The position numbers and the translations under genes are program-made. Below, one piece after another: positions 7,240 through 13,528 of a stretch of 13,528 nucleotides of DNA. The stretch comes from JACVRW01 sp035705985 (lineage in GTDB: Bacteria; Actinomycetota; Thermoleophilia; Solirubrobacterales; Thermoleophilaceae), in assembly GCA_035705985.1 (NCBI GenBank), contig DASSVP010000002.1, positions 1-13,528 on the forward strand, written 5' to 3'. Positions within the stretch are counted from its first letter, which is position 1, and each line of letters begins with the position of its first letter. Below the pieces are notes generated by a model that saw nothing but the letters and a program-made list of their open reading frames with translations, searched no databases and was not told where the DNA came from.

Positions 7240-7355
7240 GCCGCAACTTTGCCTTACGGCGGGGGTCACAAACGTTTAGGGATACGCGAAACAGGCACAA
7301 GTATCGGTTGGGACGCCGCCGATGGCCGTTCGGCGTGCCCCGACCTCATTCTGCG
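7240..7355. promoter_or_regulatory. Divergent intergenic region between a GT4 and the secreted-protein/O-antigen ligase pair
   Basis: This region is less GC-rich than its surroundings at 7250-7310. It contains an eight-base palindrome AAACGTTT (7270-7277). On the minus strand, TTGTGC (complement of 7295-7300) is 16 bases from TAAACG (complement of 7273-7278), a weak sigma-70-like pair that would start transcription near 7266, just upstream of the preferred GTG at 7239. For the plus-strand gene at 7356 I see neither a good promoter nor a Shine-Dalgarno sequence; TTGGGA at 7308-7313 has no partner. The assignments are tentative. Confidence 0.35.
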
Positions 7356-7940
7356 ATGGGAGCTTTCCGACATCTCGTGCTGCTCGCGGCGCTGGCCCTG
7401 CTGGTGCTGCCGGCGCCTGCGTACGCAAGCGCCGATGCCGTGATCAGCGACTGCGCCCGCGACGGCAGGCTCGACAGGAACTACTCGAACGCCGAGCTTC
7501 GCCGGGCACGCGACAACCTGCCCGCCGACCTCGACGAGTACTCCGACTGCCGCGACGTGATCGCGAGCGCGATCAAGGGCGCCTCCGCCGGGGGAGGCGG
7601 CCTCGGCAGCCCGGGCGTCGCCGGCACCGACCCCGCGGGGGAGGCCGCCGCCGTAGCCGACGACCAGGCCGATCTGGCCGCGGCCGCCGAGGGCGGCTCG
7701 GCCCCGACGGTGGACGTGGGCGGGACGAGCCTCCGTCCCGACAGCAGCGGTTTCTTCAATCTCGGCGACGCGGCGAACGATGTGCCGCTCCCGCTCCTCC
7801 TGGCGCTGCTCCTGCTCGGTGGCCTCGCGCTCGCAAGCGGCGTGGGCTCCCTCCGCGAGCGCGTGCCGGCACTCGCGCGGATCCCGCTTCTGTCAAAGAT
7901 TCCGGCTTTGCGTGTCCCGTTCTTCGGCCGTCGCGGCTAG
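7356..7940 (+). CDS. Small secreted, membrane-anchored protein of unknown function
   Basis: A 194-residue protein I cannot name. The N-terminus is a classic signal peptide: GAFRH, a leucine/alanine-rich core (7-18), then PAPAYA with likely cleavage after A24. The mature part has a compact region with two cysteines, C33 and C65, around the phrase NYSNAELRRARDNLPADLDEY (part of 42-62); they could form one disulfide. A glycine/alanine-rich acidic linker (75-140) follows, then a membrane helix at about 144-163 and a basic tail ending FFGRRG. So the predicted topology is an extracytoplasmic domain anchored by its C-terminus. The cysteine-bounded region resembles uncharacterised proteins I associate with Solirubrobacterales and relatives. 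I chose the ATG at 7356 because it starts the signal peptide; a TTG at 7308 would add an arginine-rich leader. The stop overlaps the ligase gene by 29 bases, suggesting a shared role. Confidence 0.82.
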   Translation: MGAFRHLVLLAALALLVLPAPAYASADAVISDCARDGRLDRNYSNAELRRARDNLPADLDEYSDCRDVIASAIKGASAGGGGLGSPGVAGTDPAGEAAAVADDQADLAAAAEGGSAPTVDVGGTSLRPDSSGFFNLGDAANDVPLPLLLALLLLGGLALASGVGSLRERVPALARIPLLSKIPALRVPFFGRRG

Positions 7941-9969
7941 GGCGCTCCCGCTGATATTCGGCGTCGCCCTCGCGGGCGTCGCCTTCGGTGCCGAGGGCGG
8001 CACCGAGCTCACCAGGACGACCGTCACGGAGATGCTGCTCGTGGTCGTCAGCGGTGGGCTCGTAGCGGCGGCATTCGTCTGGGGGCGCCGCGGCGCGATT
8101 CAGGGCGTTACGACGATCCTGCTGTTCTCCCTGCTCGCGGTCCTCACCGCGGCCTCCGTGCTGTGGTCGATCGCGCCGGAGCTGACCTACATCGAGGCGG
8201 GCCGCACGTTCGCCTACCTGTGTGTGTTCGCCGCGGCGGTGGCCGTCACACGACTCGCGCCGCACGCGGCGCCGCACCTGCTGGAGGGGCTCACCATCGG
8301 CGCCGTCATCCCGATCGCGTACTCGCTCGCGTCTCGGATCTGGCCCTCGGCGCTCGCCGAGAACGAGGTGTCGAACCGCCTCGGCCAGCCGTTCGACTAC
8401 TGGAACGCGGTCGGCTGCGTCGCGGCCATGCTCGTGCCGCTGGCGCTGTGGCTCGGGACCCGGCGCGGGGGCAGCCCGACCGCCCGGGTGAGCGCGTATC
8501 CAATCCTCGGTGCGGCGATCCTCGCGATCCTCCTGACGCAGTCGCGCGGCGCCGCGGCGGCGGCGGCGGTGGCCGCGATCGCCTGGTTCGCGCTCGTGCC
8601 GCTGCGCCTGCGGGCCCTGCCCGTGCTGGTGGCCCCGCTCATCGCCGCGTCCGCCGTGGGCGCATGGGCCCTGTCGAAGGATCCGTTCACGAAGAGCCTC
8701 CAGCCGCTGTCGGCGAAGGAGAGCGTGGCGGCCGAGTTCGGCGGCCTGGTCTTCCTGATGCTGGCGGTGCTCCTGCTCGTGGGCGCGCTCGTCGAGGCGG
8801 GGTCGGCACGGCGTGGGGTCTCCGGCCGCACCCGGCGGCGAGTCGGGATCGCCGCGGTGGCCGTGGCATGCATCGTGCCGCTGGCCGGGCTGACCTCGGT
8901 GGCGCTCAGCGACCGCGGCATCGGCGATCGCATCGACGAGCTCACGAGCGAGACCGAGGTATCGCCCGAGGAGGGCGGCGGCCGGGTGTTCGCGGCCTCG
9001 TCCTCACGAGGCAAGTACTGGCGCGAGGCCTTCCACGTCTTCGATGACCGGCCGCTCGAGGGCGTGGGCGCCGGCGCCTTCGCCATCGGCCGGCTGCGCC
9101 ACCGCACCGACGCCTCGGTGACCCGCCACGCTCACGGCTGGATCCCCCAGACGATGGCCGACCTCGGGCTGCTCGGCCTCGGCGTGACGACGCTGCTCAT
9201 GCTCGTCTGGATCGTCGCGGCGCTCAGCGCCACCGGCCTGGTCCCGCGGCGGTTGATGCGGGCTGCCGGCAGCGACGCGCCACTCCCGCGTCGCGACTGG
9301 GACAGATCGCGGATCGCGCTCGTGACGCTTGCGATCGTGCCGCTGGCGTTCGCGGTGCAGTCACTGCTCGACTGGACCTGGTTCATCCCCGCCCCGGCGG
9401 TGATGGCCCTCGTCGCTGCAGGCTTCGTCGCCGGCCGCGGCCCATTCGGGGCCGACGACCTGCACGGCCGCACCCAGCGGATCAGCTGGCGCCCGACCAA
9501 CCCGCGGCTCCCGGCCGCGTTCGCCACGATCGCCGCAGCCCTCCTGCTCGTCTGGGCGATCTGGCAACCCGAGGCCTCCGACCGCGCCACGAACGAGGCG
9601 CTCGCGCTTACCGACGAGGGTAAGTTCGAGCGGGCGATCGCGAAGACGGAGGACGCCCGGGACATCAACCCGCTCACGCCCGACCCACTGCTGGTGCGAG
9701 CGGCCGCCGAGACGAAGGCCGGGCGCGAGGACGACGCACGCGAAAGCCTCGAGAAGGCCGTGCTGAGCTTCCCGGGAGACCCGCAGACCTGGTATCGCCT
9801 GGCGGCGTTCCAGCTCGGAACGCTCGACGCGCCCGAGCAGGCGCTCGAGACGCTCGACGCCGTGCTCTACCTGGATCCTCATTCGCGGCAGGCGGGCGAG
9901 CTGTTCCTGGGCGCCCGGGCGCGCCTGCGGGAGCAGACCGGCCGGGCGATGCCCGAGCTGGACGAGTAG
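7912..9969 (+). CDS. O-antigen ligase/polymerase-like membrane protein with C-terminal TPR-like domain
   Basis: A 685-residue polytopic membrane protein of the Wzy/WaaL type, predicted to polymerise or transfer undecaprenyl-linked glycan on the outer face of the membrane. Hydrophobic segments occur through roughly 11-27, 41-57, 68-85, 100-112, 126-140, 164-181, 194-208, 215-230, 237-253, 277-294, 311-331, 417-440, 468-484, 491-507 and 534-551. Family hallmarks are GQPFDYWNAVG (158-168), TQSRGA (209-214) and the large outer loop with SRGKYWREA (365-373), PLEGVGAGAF (381-390) and the conserved histidine region RHAHGW (405-410). After the last helix, residues about 555-670 form TPR-like helical pairs (KFERAIAKTEDARDINP, DDARESLEKAVLSFPGD, EQALETLDAVLYLDP). 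The GTG at 7912 is the last start before the first helix; it overlaps the upstream gene by 29 bases and lacks a clear ribosome-binding site. Confidence 0.88.
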   Translation: MSRSSAVAARALPLIFGVALAGVAFGAEGGTELTRTTVTEMLLVVVSGGLVAAAFVWGRRGAIQGVTTILLFSLLAVLTAASVLWSIAPELTYIEAGRTFAYLCVFAAAVAVTRLAPHAAPHLLEGLTIGAVIPIAYSLASRIWPSALAENEVSNRLGQPFDYWNAVGCVAAMLVPLALWLGTRRGGSPTARVSAYPILGAAILAILLTQSRGAAAAAAVAAIAWFALVPLRLRALPVLVAPLIAASAVGAWALSKDPFTKSLQPLSAKESVAAEFGGLVFLMLAVLLLVGALVEAGSARRGVSGRTRRRVGIAAVAVACIVPLAGLTSVALSDRGIGDRIDELTSETEVSPEEGGGRVFAASSSRGKYWREAFHVFDDRPLEGVGAGAFAIGRLRHRTDASVTRHAHGWIPQTMADLGLLGLGVTTLLMLVWIVAALSATGLVPRRLMRAAGSDAPLPRRDWDRSRIALVTLAIVPLAFAVQSLLDWTWFIPAPAVMALVAAGFVAGRGPFGADDLHGRTQRISWRPTNPRLPAAFATIAAALLLVWAIWQPEASDRATNEALALTDEGKFERAIAKTEDARDINPLTPDPLLVRAAAETKAGREDDARESLEKAVLSFPGDPQTWYRLAAFQLGTLDAPEQALETLDAVLYLDPHSRQAGELFLGARARLREQTGRAMPELDE

Positions 9970-9977
9970 GCGGGCGG

Positions 9978-10532
9978 TCAGCGCGTCGCGCGCGCGAGCA
10001 GCGTGCCGGAGCGGCGCTCGAGCGACACGACGTCGAAGCCGAGCTCGTCGAGCAGTCCTCGCAGCGAACCGCGGGTGAGGAAGCGGAGGTGCGGGGAGAG
10101 CGGCTCCGGCGGCCGCATGAGCGCCCGGTTCGCCGGCGTCGTGAGAGCGAGCGTGCCGCCGGGGCGCATGACGCGGCGGACCTCGGAGAGGAGCAGCTGA
10201 ACGTCGCGCACGTGCTCGATCGTCTCGGCGCACAGGACCAGGTCGAAGGTGCCGTCCTCGAACGGCAAAGGGGCGTCGGGCACCAGCTCGACGAGCCGCG
10301 CGCGCTCTGGAAGCCGTCGCCGCGCCCGCTCGAGCGCGACCGCCGAGACGTCCGCCGCCGTGAGCTCCGCCGCGTCGAGCTCGGCGGTGAGCCGCCCGTC
10401 GCCGCAGCCCAGGTCGAGGGGACGCTCGACCCGGCCGAGCGAGTGGACGAACTCGCGCAGGTGCTCGGGCGGCGGGCCGGGCTCCTCCGGCACGAGCTCC
10501 CAGAGCTCGTCGTCGTAGCGGCTCGGGGTCAC
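9978..10532 (-). CDS. Class I SAM-dependent methyltransferase (Methyltransf_11 type)
   Basis: A 184-residue Rossmann-fold methyltransferase. Motif I is LDLGCGDG (39-46). An acidic residue D61 ends the second strand (AADVS), FDLVLCAETIEHV (96-108) gives motif IV, and VMRPGGTLALTTP (121-133) gives post-motif elements. The last helices are short, so the protein is smaller than the usual 200-250 residues and has little room for a substrate-specificity cap. The GTG start forms a GTGA overlap with the stop of the upstream methyltransferase, making it the last gene of the minus-strand operon headed by the sugar-phosphate transferase. A role in O-methylating a sugar of the glycan is plausible from context only; small-molecule or lipid targets remain possible. 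Its stop lies eight bases from that of the ligase gene. Confidence 0.88.
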   Translation of the reverse strand: MTPSRYDDELWELVPEEPGPPPEHLREFVHSLGRVERPLDLGCGDGRLTAELDAAELTAADVSAVALERARRRLPERARLVELVPDAPLPFEDGTFDLVLCAETIEHVRDVQLLLSEVRRVMRPGGTLALTTPANRALMRPPEPLSPHLRFLTRGSLRGLLDELGFDVVSLERRSGTLLARATR

Positions 10533-11242
10533 CGCCGCCGCGCGATCAGCATGAGCGTGTGTCCTAACGGAGCGAGCCGCGGCCGCGAACCCGCACCGTC
10601 GAGCGCATGCAGCGCGCGCTGCGCCGCGGGGGGCAGCCGCCGCCAGCCGAACGTCACGGCGTGCAGCTCGGGCTCGAGCCCAACCGCGCGCGCCCCGCGC
10701 ACCAGGTCGCGCGGCGAGATCGGGATGTCGTCGGGAGTCCCGTGCACCGCCGGCCCGAGGCCGAGCCGGTTGGCCAGCGCGAGCCCGGCGCCGACCGGGT
10801 GCCAGCGCCCGGGCTCCATCGCAACGAGCGCGCCGCCGGTGCGCAGCAGGCGCGCCGCCTCCTCGAGCACCGGGCCGAGCGGCCGCTGGTAGACCACGTG
10901 GTGCAGCACCAGGCGGTAGAGCACCACGTCGAACGAGCCCTGTTCGTAGGGGAGCTCGCCGGCGCGCGCCACCGTGCCGTCGTCGAGCTCGCCCGACGCG
11001 CGCAGCTCCGCGATCATCGCCTCGTCGAGGTCCACGCCGGTCATCCGGAACGCGGGCCGCGGGAACAGGTGCCGGCCCGGGTGCCGGCCGCAGCCGACGG
11101 ACAGGACGTCGCCCCCTTCCAGCCGCAGCCGACGGTCCAGGATCGCGCGCTCGCGCCGCATCTCCTGGTCGTAGTGGACCTGACGCGTACCGGCGTCGCC
11201 TACGCGGTCGAGCAGGTTGTCGGCGCGATAGGGCTCGCTCAC
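10529..11242 (-). CDS. Class I SAM-dependent methyltransferase
   Basis: A 237-residue methyltransferase starting at the GTG that overlaps the sugar-transferase stop as GTGA. The open frame continues upstream to about 12493, but that part only shadows the transferase. Motifs: DVLSVGCGRHPG (45-56; motif I with G50-C51-G52), TGVDLDE (68-74; acidic D71 for ribose binding), SFDVVLYRLVLHHV (103-116) and LLRTGGALVAMEPG (132-145). Residues 22-40 (VHYDQEMRRERAILDRRLR) form a charged helix before the fold. It is unlike the downstream methyltransferase beyond the shared fold, so the pair is not a recent duplication. Coupling to the first-step glycan enzyme suggests it modifies the same polymer or its lipid carrier; this is inference. 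Confidence 0.88.
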   Translation of the reverse strand: MSEPYRADNLLDRVGDAGTRQVHYDQEMRRERAILDRRLRLEGGDVLSVGCGRHPGRHLFPRPAFRMTGVDLDEAMIAELRASGELDDGTVARAGELPYEQGSFDVVLYRLVLHHVVYQRPLGPVLEEAARLLRTGGALVAMEPGRWHPVGAGLALANRLGLGPAVHGTPDDIPISPRDLVRGARAVGLEPELHAVTFGWRRLPPAAQRALHALDGAGSRPRLAPLGHTLMLIARRR

Positions 11243-12801
11243 CAAGCGCCCCGCGCCCGGATCACGGCGGGGATCGTCTTGAGGAGGATCGTGAGGTCGA
11301 GGAAGACCGACCAGCGCTCGAGGTAGAGGAAGTCCAGCCGGACGAGCTCGTCGAAGTCGAGCTCGGAGCGCCCCGAGACCTGCCAAAGGCCCGTCATGCC
11401 GGGCAGGACGAGGTAGCGCTTGCGGTGCCAGTCGTCGAGGCGGTCGTAGTCGCGCTGCGGCAGCGGCCGCGGGCCCACGAGCGACATCTCGCCGCGGAGC
11501 ACGTTGAAGAGCTGCGGCAGCTCGTCGAGCGACCAGCGCCGCAGGAAGCGGCCGACCGGGGTGACGCGCGGGTCGGAGCGCATCTTGAAGAGCGCGCCGC
11601 CCACCTCGTTCTGCTCCTCGAGGCGGTCCTGCAGCTGCTCGGCGCCCGAGACCATCGTCCGGAACTTGAGGCACGAGAAGCACCTGCCGCCGATGCCGGG
11701 CCGCCGCGACCGGTAGAAGACCGGCCCGCGCGAGGTGACCTTTATCGCCAGCGCGGCCAGGATCATCACGGGCGACAGCACGGCGACGAGGAGCACCGCA
11801 CCGACGAGGTCGAAGGTCCGCTTGAGGGCGAAGTCGACCCCCTCGAACACCGGCGGCTTCAGCTCGAAGAGCGGGAGCGCCTGGCCGGGGACGTACTCGA
11901 CGCGGTCCATGAGGATCTCCATCGTGGACGGCGCCACGCGCACGCGCACCCCCTGCTGGTGACAGCGGTCCACCAGCTCGACGGCCTCCTCCGCGGGGAA
12001 GTCGGCGTCGGCGATCAGCACCTCGTCGATCGCGTCGAAGTGGCGCTCGAGCTGCTCCAGCGAGCGGAAGTCGCGCAGGCCGTTCATGAGGGCGACCGGC
12101 GTCCGCGCGACGAATCCGTACGGCTCGATCTCGCGGCTGTCGTGCAACGCATGCGAGACCGCCTGGATGTTCGAGCCGGAGCCGACGAGCACGGCGCGGC
12201 GGCGGTAGCCCGCGGCACGCAGGATCGCGCCGCTCGCCTTCTCGAACGCCCAGCGGAAGGCCGACACGTAGACCAGCGCGAAGAGAAGCGAGCCGTAGAA
12301 GATGTAGTACGACTGGAAGTCCTCGCCCTCGATGAGCGCGTAGAGCAACACGATCACCGTCGTCTGGAAGAGCGACGCGATCACGCGCGGGAGGCCGGGG
12401 CGCTGTGCGCGCTCGCGGTAGAGGCCGGACCGGCCGAACAGCAGGAGCATCACGAGGCCGCCGAGCGGGAGGTAGTCGAGCGCCTGGTCCCACATCGCGC
12501 CGATGGCCTCGGGATGGCGCAGCGCGCTCTTCACGATCAGCGCGGTGTAGATCGCGGCCAGGAGGCCCGCGAGGTCGAGCACGGCGAGCGTCGCGATGCG
12601 GATCACCGCGCGTGCCACGTCGAAGCGGAGAAGGCCTCCGAGCAGGGGCTTGCCGGCCCGCACGTCCCGCTGGGGGAGCGCTAGGGGCTCGATCTCCTGG
12701 AGCTCTTTGACAAGTCCGTTGGGCACGGTTGATCTCGTCGGCACGTAGTCAAACAGTTGCCACGGGCGAATGTAGCGGTGCCAGCCGGTACAGCTCGCCA
12801 C
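11239..12801 (-). CDS. Polyprenyl-phosphate sugar-1-phosphate transferase (polyisoprenyl glycosylphosphotransferase)
   Basis: A protein of up to 520 residues, predicted to start glycan synthesis by moving a sugar-1-phosphate from a nucleotide sugar to undecaprenyl phosphate. The N-terminal half has membrane segments at about 67-90, 109-123, 140-157 and 164-182. A Rossmann-like CoA-binding region follows (AVLVGSGSN, 203-211). A membrane-embedded helix after KRTFDL (327-332) leads to the catalytic domain: KFRTM (379-383), DPRVTPVGRFLRRWSLDELPQ with the catalytic D426-E427, GPRP (443-446) and PGMTGLWQVSGRS (467-479). This is the WbaP/CpsE-like long form. The start is uncertain: GTGs at 12801, 12744, 12726 and 12663 are in frame, none with a good ribosome-binding site, and codons 1-32 include TTT, AGA, TCA, CTT and AAA, unlike the rest. 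The first of three overlapping genes. Confidence 0.93.
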   Translation of the reverse strand: MASCTGWHRYIRPWQLFDYVPTRSTVPNGLVKELQEIEPLALPQRDVRAGKPLLGGLLRFDVARAVIRIATLAVLDLAGLLAAIYTALIVKSALRHPEAIGAMWDQALDYLPLGGLVMLLLFGRSGLYRERAQRPGLPRVIASLFQTTVIVLLYALIEGEDFQSYYIFYGSLLFALVYVSAFRWAFEKASGAILRAAGYRRRAVLVGSGSNIQAVSHALHDSREIEPYGFVARTPVALMNGLRDFRSLEQLERHFDAIDEVLIADADFPAEEAVELVDRCHQQGVRVRVAPSTMEILMDRVEYVPGQALPLFELKPPVFEGVDFALKRTFDLVGAVLLVAVLSPVMILAALAIKVTSRGPVFYRSRRPGIGGRCFSCLKFRTMVSGAEQLQDRLEEQNEVGGALFKMRSDPRVTPVGRFLRRWSLDELPQLFNVLRGEMSLVGPRPLPQRDYDRLDDWHRKRYLVLPGMTGLWQVSGRSELDFDELVRLDFLYLERWSVFLDLTILLKTIPAVIRARGAW

Positions 12802-12869
12802 ACCCTGGACGAGAAATCTCTCGCATTTTGCGACCTTGTGTCGTCGCAGCGGGGGCGAGCGGGTGCAGG
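12802..12869. promoter_or_regulatory. AT-richer divergent control region with two dyads
   Basis: Between the sugar-transferase and sigma-factor genes, 12810-12832 is notably AT-rich for this window. It has two adjacent inverted repeats: CGAGA-AATC-TCTCG (12810-12823) and CGCA-TTT-TGCG (12822-12832). On the minus strand, CAAAAT (complement of 12825-12830) could be a -10 for the transferase operon, but no good -35 is evident. The dyads could be an operator or part of a promoter used by the adjacent sigma factor. Their function is inferred only from position and symmetry. Confidence 0.4.
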
Positions 12870-13528
12870 ATGCGGCTCAACGTCGTGCTGATGACGAGAC
12901 GTGACCGGCCCGCCAGGGGCGAGATCGACGCGGCGGCGCTCGAGCTGATCGCGCGGCACGGCGCGCAGATCCTCGCCACCGCGCGCCGCTACGCGGCCAC
13001 GCCGGAGGACGCCGAGGACGCCTACCAGCGCGGCGTCGAGATCCTCCTGACGAAGGCGCCGAGCACGAGCGCGAACGAGCTGATCCCATGGCTCAAGACC
13101 GTGGTGAAGCACGAGGCGTTCGCGCTGCGCCGCCAGCGCGAGCGGCACTCACCCGTGACCGACGACGGCGAGCTGCGCGACCGGCCCGGCGCCTCCGTGA
13201 CGCACGAGCAGGCCGAGCGGCTCGAGCGGCTGCGCCAGGGCGCCGAGGCGCTCAGCCAGCTGAAGCCGCACGAGGTGCGCGCGCTCGTGCTGAAGGCGGA
13301 GGGCTTCTCATACCGCGAGATCTGCTCGATGACGGGCTGGTCCTACACGAAGGTCAACCGCCTGCTCACCGAGGGACGCCGCGCCTTCCTGCGGCGGGTG
13401 TCGGGCATCCAGCGCGGCGCCGACTGCGCGCGCTACGAGCCGCTGCTGTCCGCGCTCGCAGACGGCGAGGCGAGCGCGGCGGACCTGGAGCTGCTGCGGC
13501 CTCACATGCGCACCTGCCTGAGCTGCCG
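12870..13528 (+). CDS. ECF-type sigma factor with C-terminal zinc-finger anti-sigma-like domain (3' truncated by window)
   Basis: The frame is open from the ATG at 12870 to the window edge (219 residues plus two bases). Residues about 21-92 look like sigma region 2: LELIARHGAQILATARRY, EDAEDAYQRGVEILL (46-60) and ELIPWLKTVVKHEAFALRRQRER (70-92). Residues about 116-176 look like region 4, with LKPHEVRALVLKAEGFSYREI (131-151) and a helix-turn-helix ending KVNRLLTEGRRAFL. After it comes C186, then H212-x3-C216-x2-C219, the ligand pattern of zinc-binding anti-sigma (ZAS) domains, with C186 25 residues before the histidine. So one polypeptide seems to join a sigma factor to a regulatory zinc finger. 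An ATG at 12891 is an alternative start. The gene diverges from the sugar-transferase operon and may control it. Confidence 0.85.
   Translation, partial: MRLNVVLMTRRDRPARGEIDAAALELIARHGAQILATARRYAATPEDAEDAYQRGVEILLTKAPSTSANELIPWLKTVVKHEAFALRRQRERHSPVTDDGELRDRPGASVTHEQAERLERLRQGAEALSQLKPHEVRALVLKAEGFSYREICSMTGWSYTKVNRLLTEGRRAFLRRVSGIQRGADCARYEPLLSALADGEASAADLELLRPHMRTCLSC

Noticed and set aside
7308..7355. An upstream TTG start adding an RRRW-containing leader, considered as a Tat signal
   Set aside because: The sequence does not match the SRRxFLK pattern, it is too far from the hydrophobic core, and the ATG at 7356 already begins a normal Sec-type signal peptide.
8397..9107. A 236-codon minus-strand frame inside the ligase gene
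   Set aside because: It is antisense to hydrophobic segments with clear O-antigen ligase motifs and has no start context or family features.
11243..12493. Long upstream extension of the second methyltransferase frame, which could be read as a large fusion protein
   Set aside because: This part is a frame-shifted shadow of the sugar-phosphate transferase. Methyltransferase similarity begins only after the GTG at 11242, which makes a normal GTGA overlap.

Overview
The window is a dense, very GC-rich (clearly above 65%, with strong G/C at third codon positions) stretch of bacterial chromosome devoted to building a surface polysaccharide. Frequent GTG starts (seven of the thirteen genes by my start choices), 1-4 base stop/start overlaps, and an ECF-type sigma factor with a zinc-binding anti-sigma-like tail point to an actinobacterium. 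The style of several proteins suggests Thermoleophilia (Solirubrobacterales or relatives). That placement is inference from style, not from a marker gene.

Layout. (1) 1-1091, plus strand: the tail of an extended-SDR sugar-nucleotide epimerase/reductase overlapping a GDP-mannose 4,6-dehydratase (gmd), which makes the GDP-4-keto-6-deoxymannose precursor of 6-deoxyhexoses. (2) 1088-2227, minus: a GT4 glycosyltransferase converging on gmd, the two sharing a CTAG as both stop codons. (3) 2254-6115, plus: four tightly packed transferases, namely a GT2, a DUF707-like GT-A protein, a GT4 and a divergent GT-B protein. (4) 6112-7239, minus: another GT4, again converging through a shared CTAG. (5) 7356-9969, plus: a small secreted/anchored protein of unknown function overlapping an O-antigen ligase/polymerase-like membrane protein with a C-terminal TPR-like domain. 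(6) 9978-12801, minus: an operon led by a polyprenyl-phosphate sugar-1-phosphate transferase followed by two SAM methyltransferases, all joined by GTGA overlaps. (7) 12870-13528, plus: a sigma factor fused to a zinc-finger anti-sigma-like domain, running off the right end.

Together these suggest one pathway. The membrane phosphoglycosyltransferase loads the first sugar on undecaprenyl phosphate. The six glycosyltransferases extend the repeat unit, including a 6-deoxyhexose made through Gmd and the neighbouring SDR. The methyltransferases may decorate sugars, and the Wzy/WaaL-like protein polymerises or ligates the product. No flippase, Wzz-type or ABC exporter gene lies in the window, so export must be encoded elsewhere.

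There is no stretch over 300 bases without a gene. The largest gaps (about 116 bases at 7240-7355 and 68 bases at 12802-12869) are divergent promoter regions. I saw no tRNA, rRNA, CRISPR, insertion sequence or convincing intrinsic terminator.
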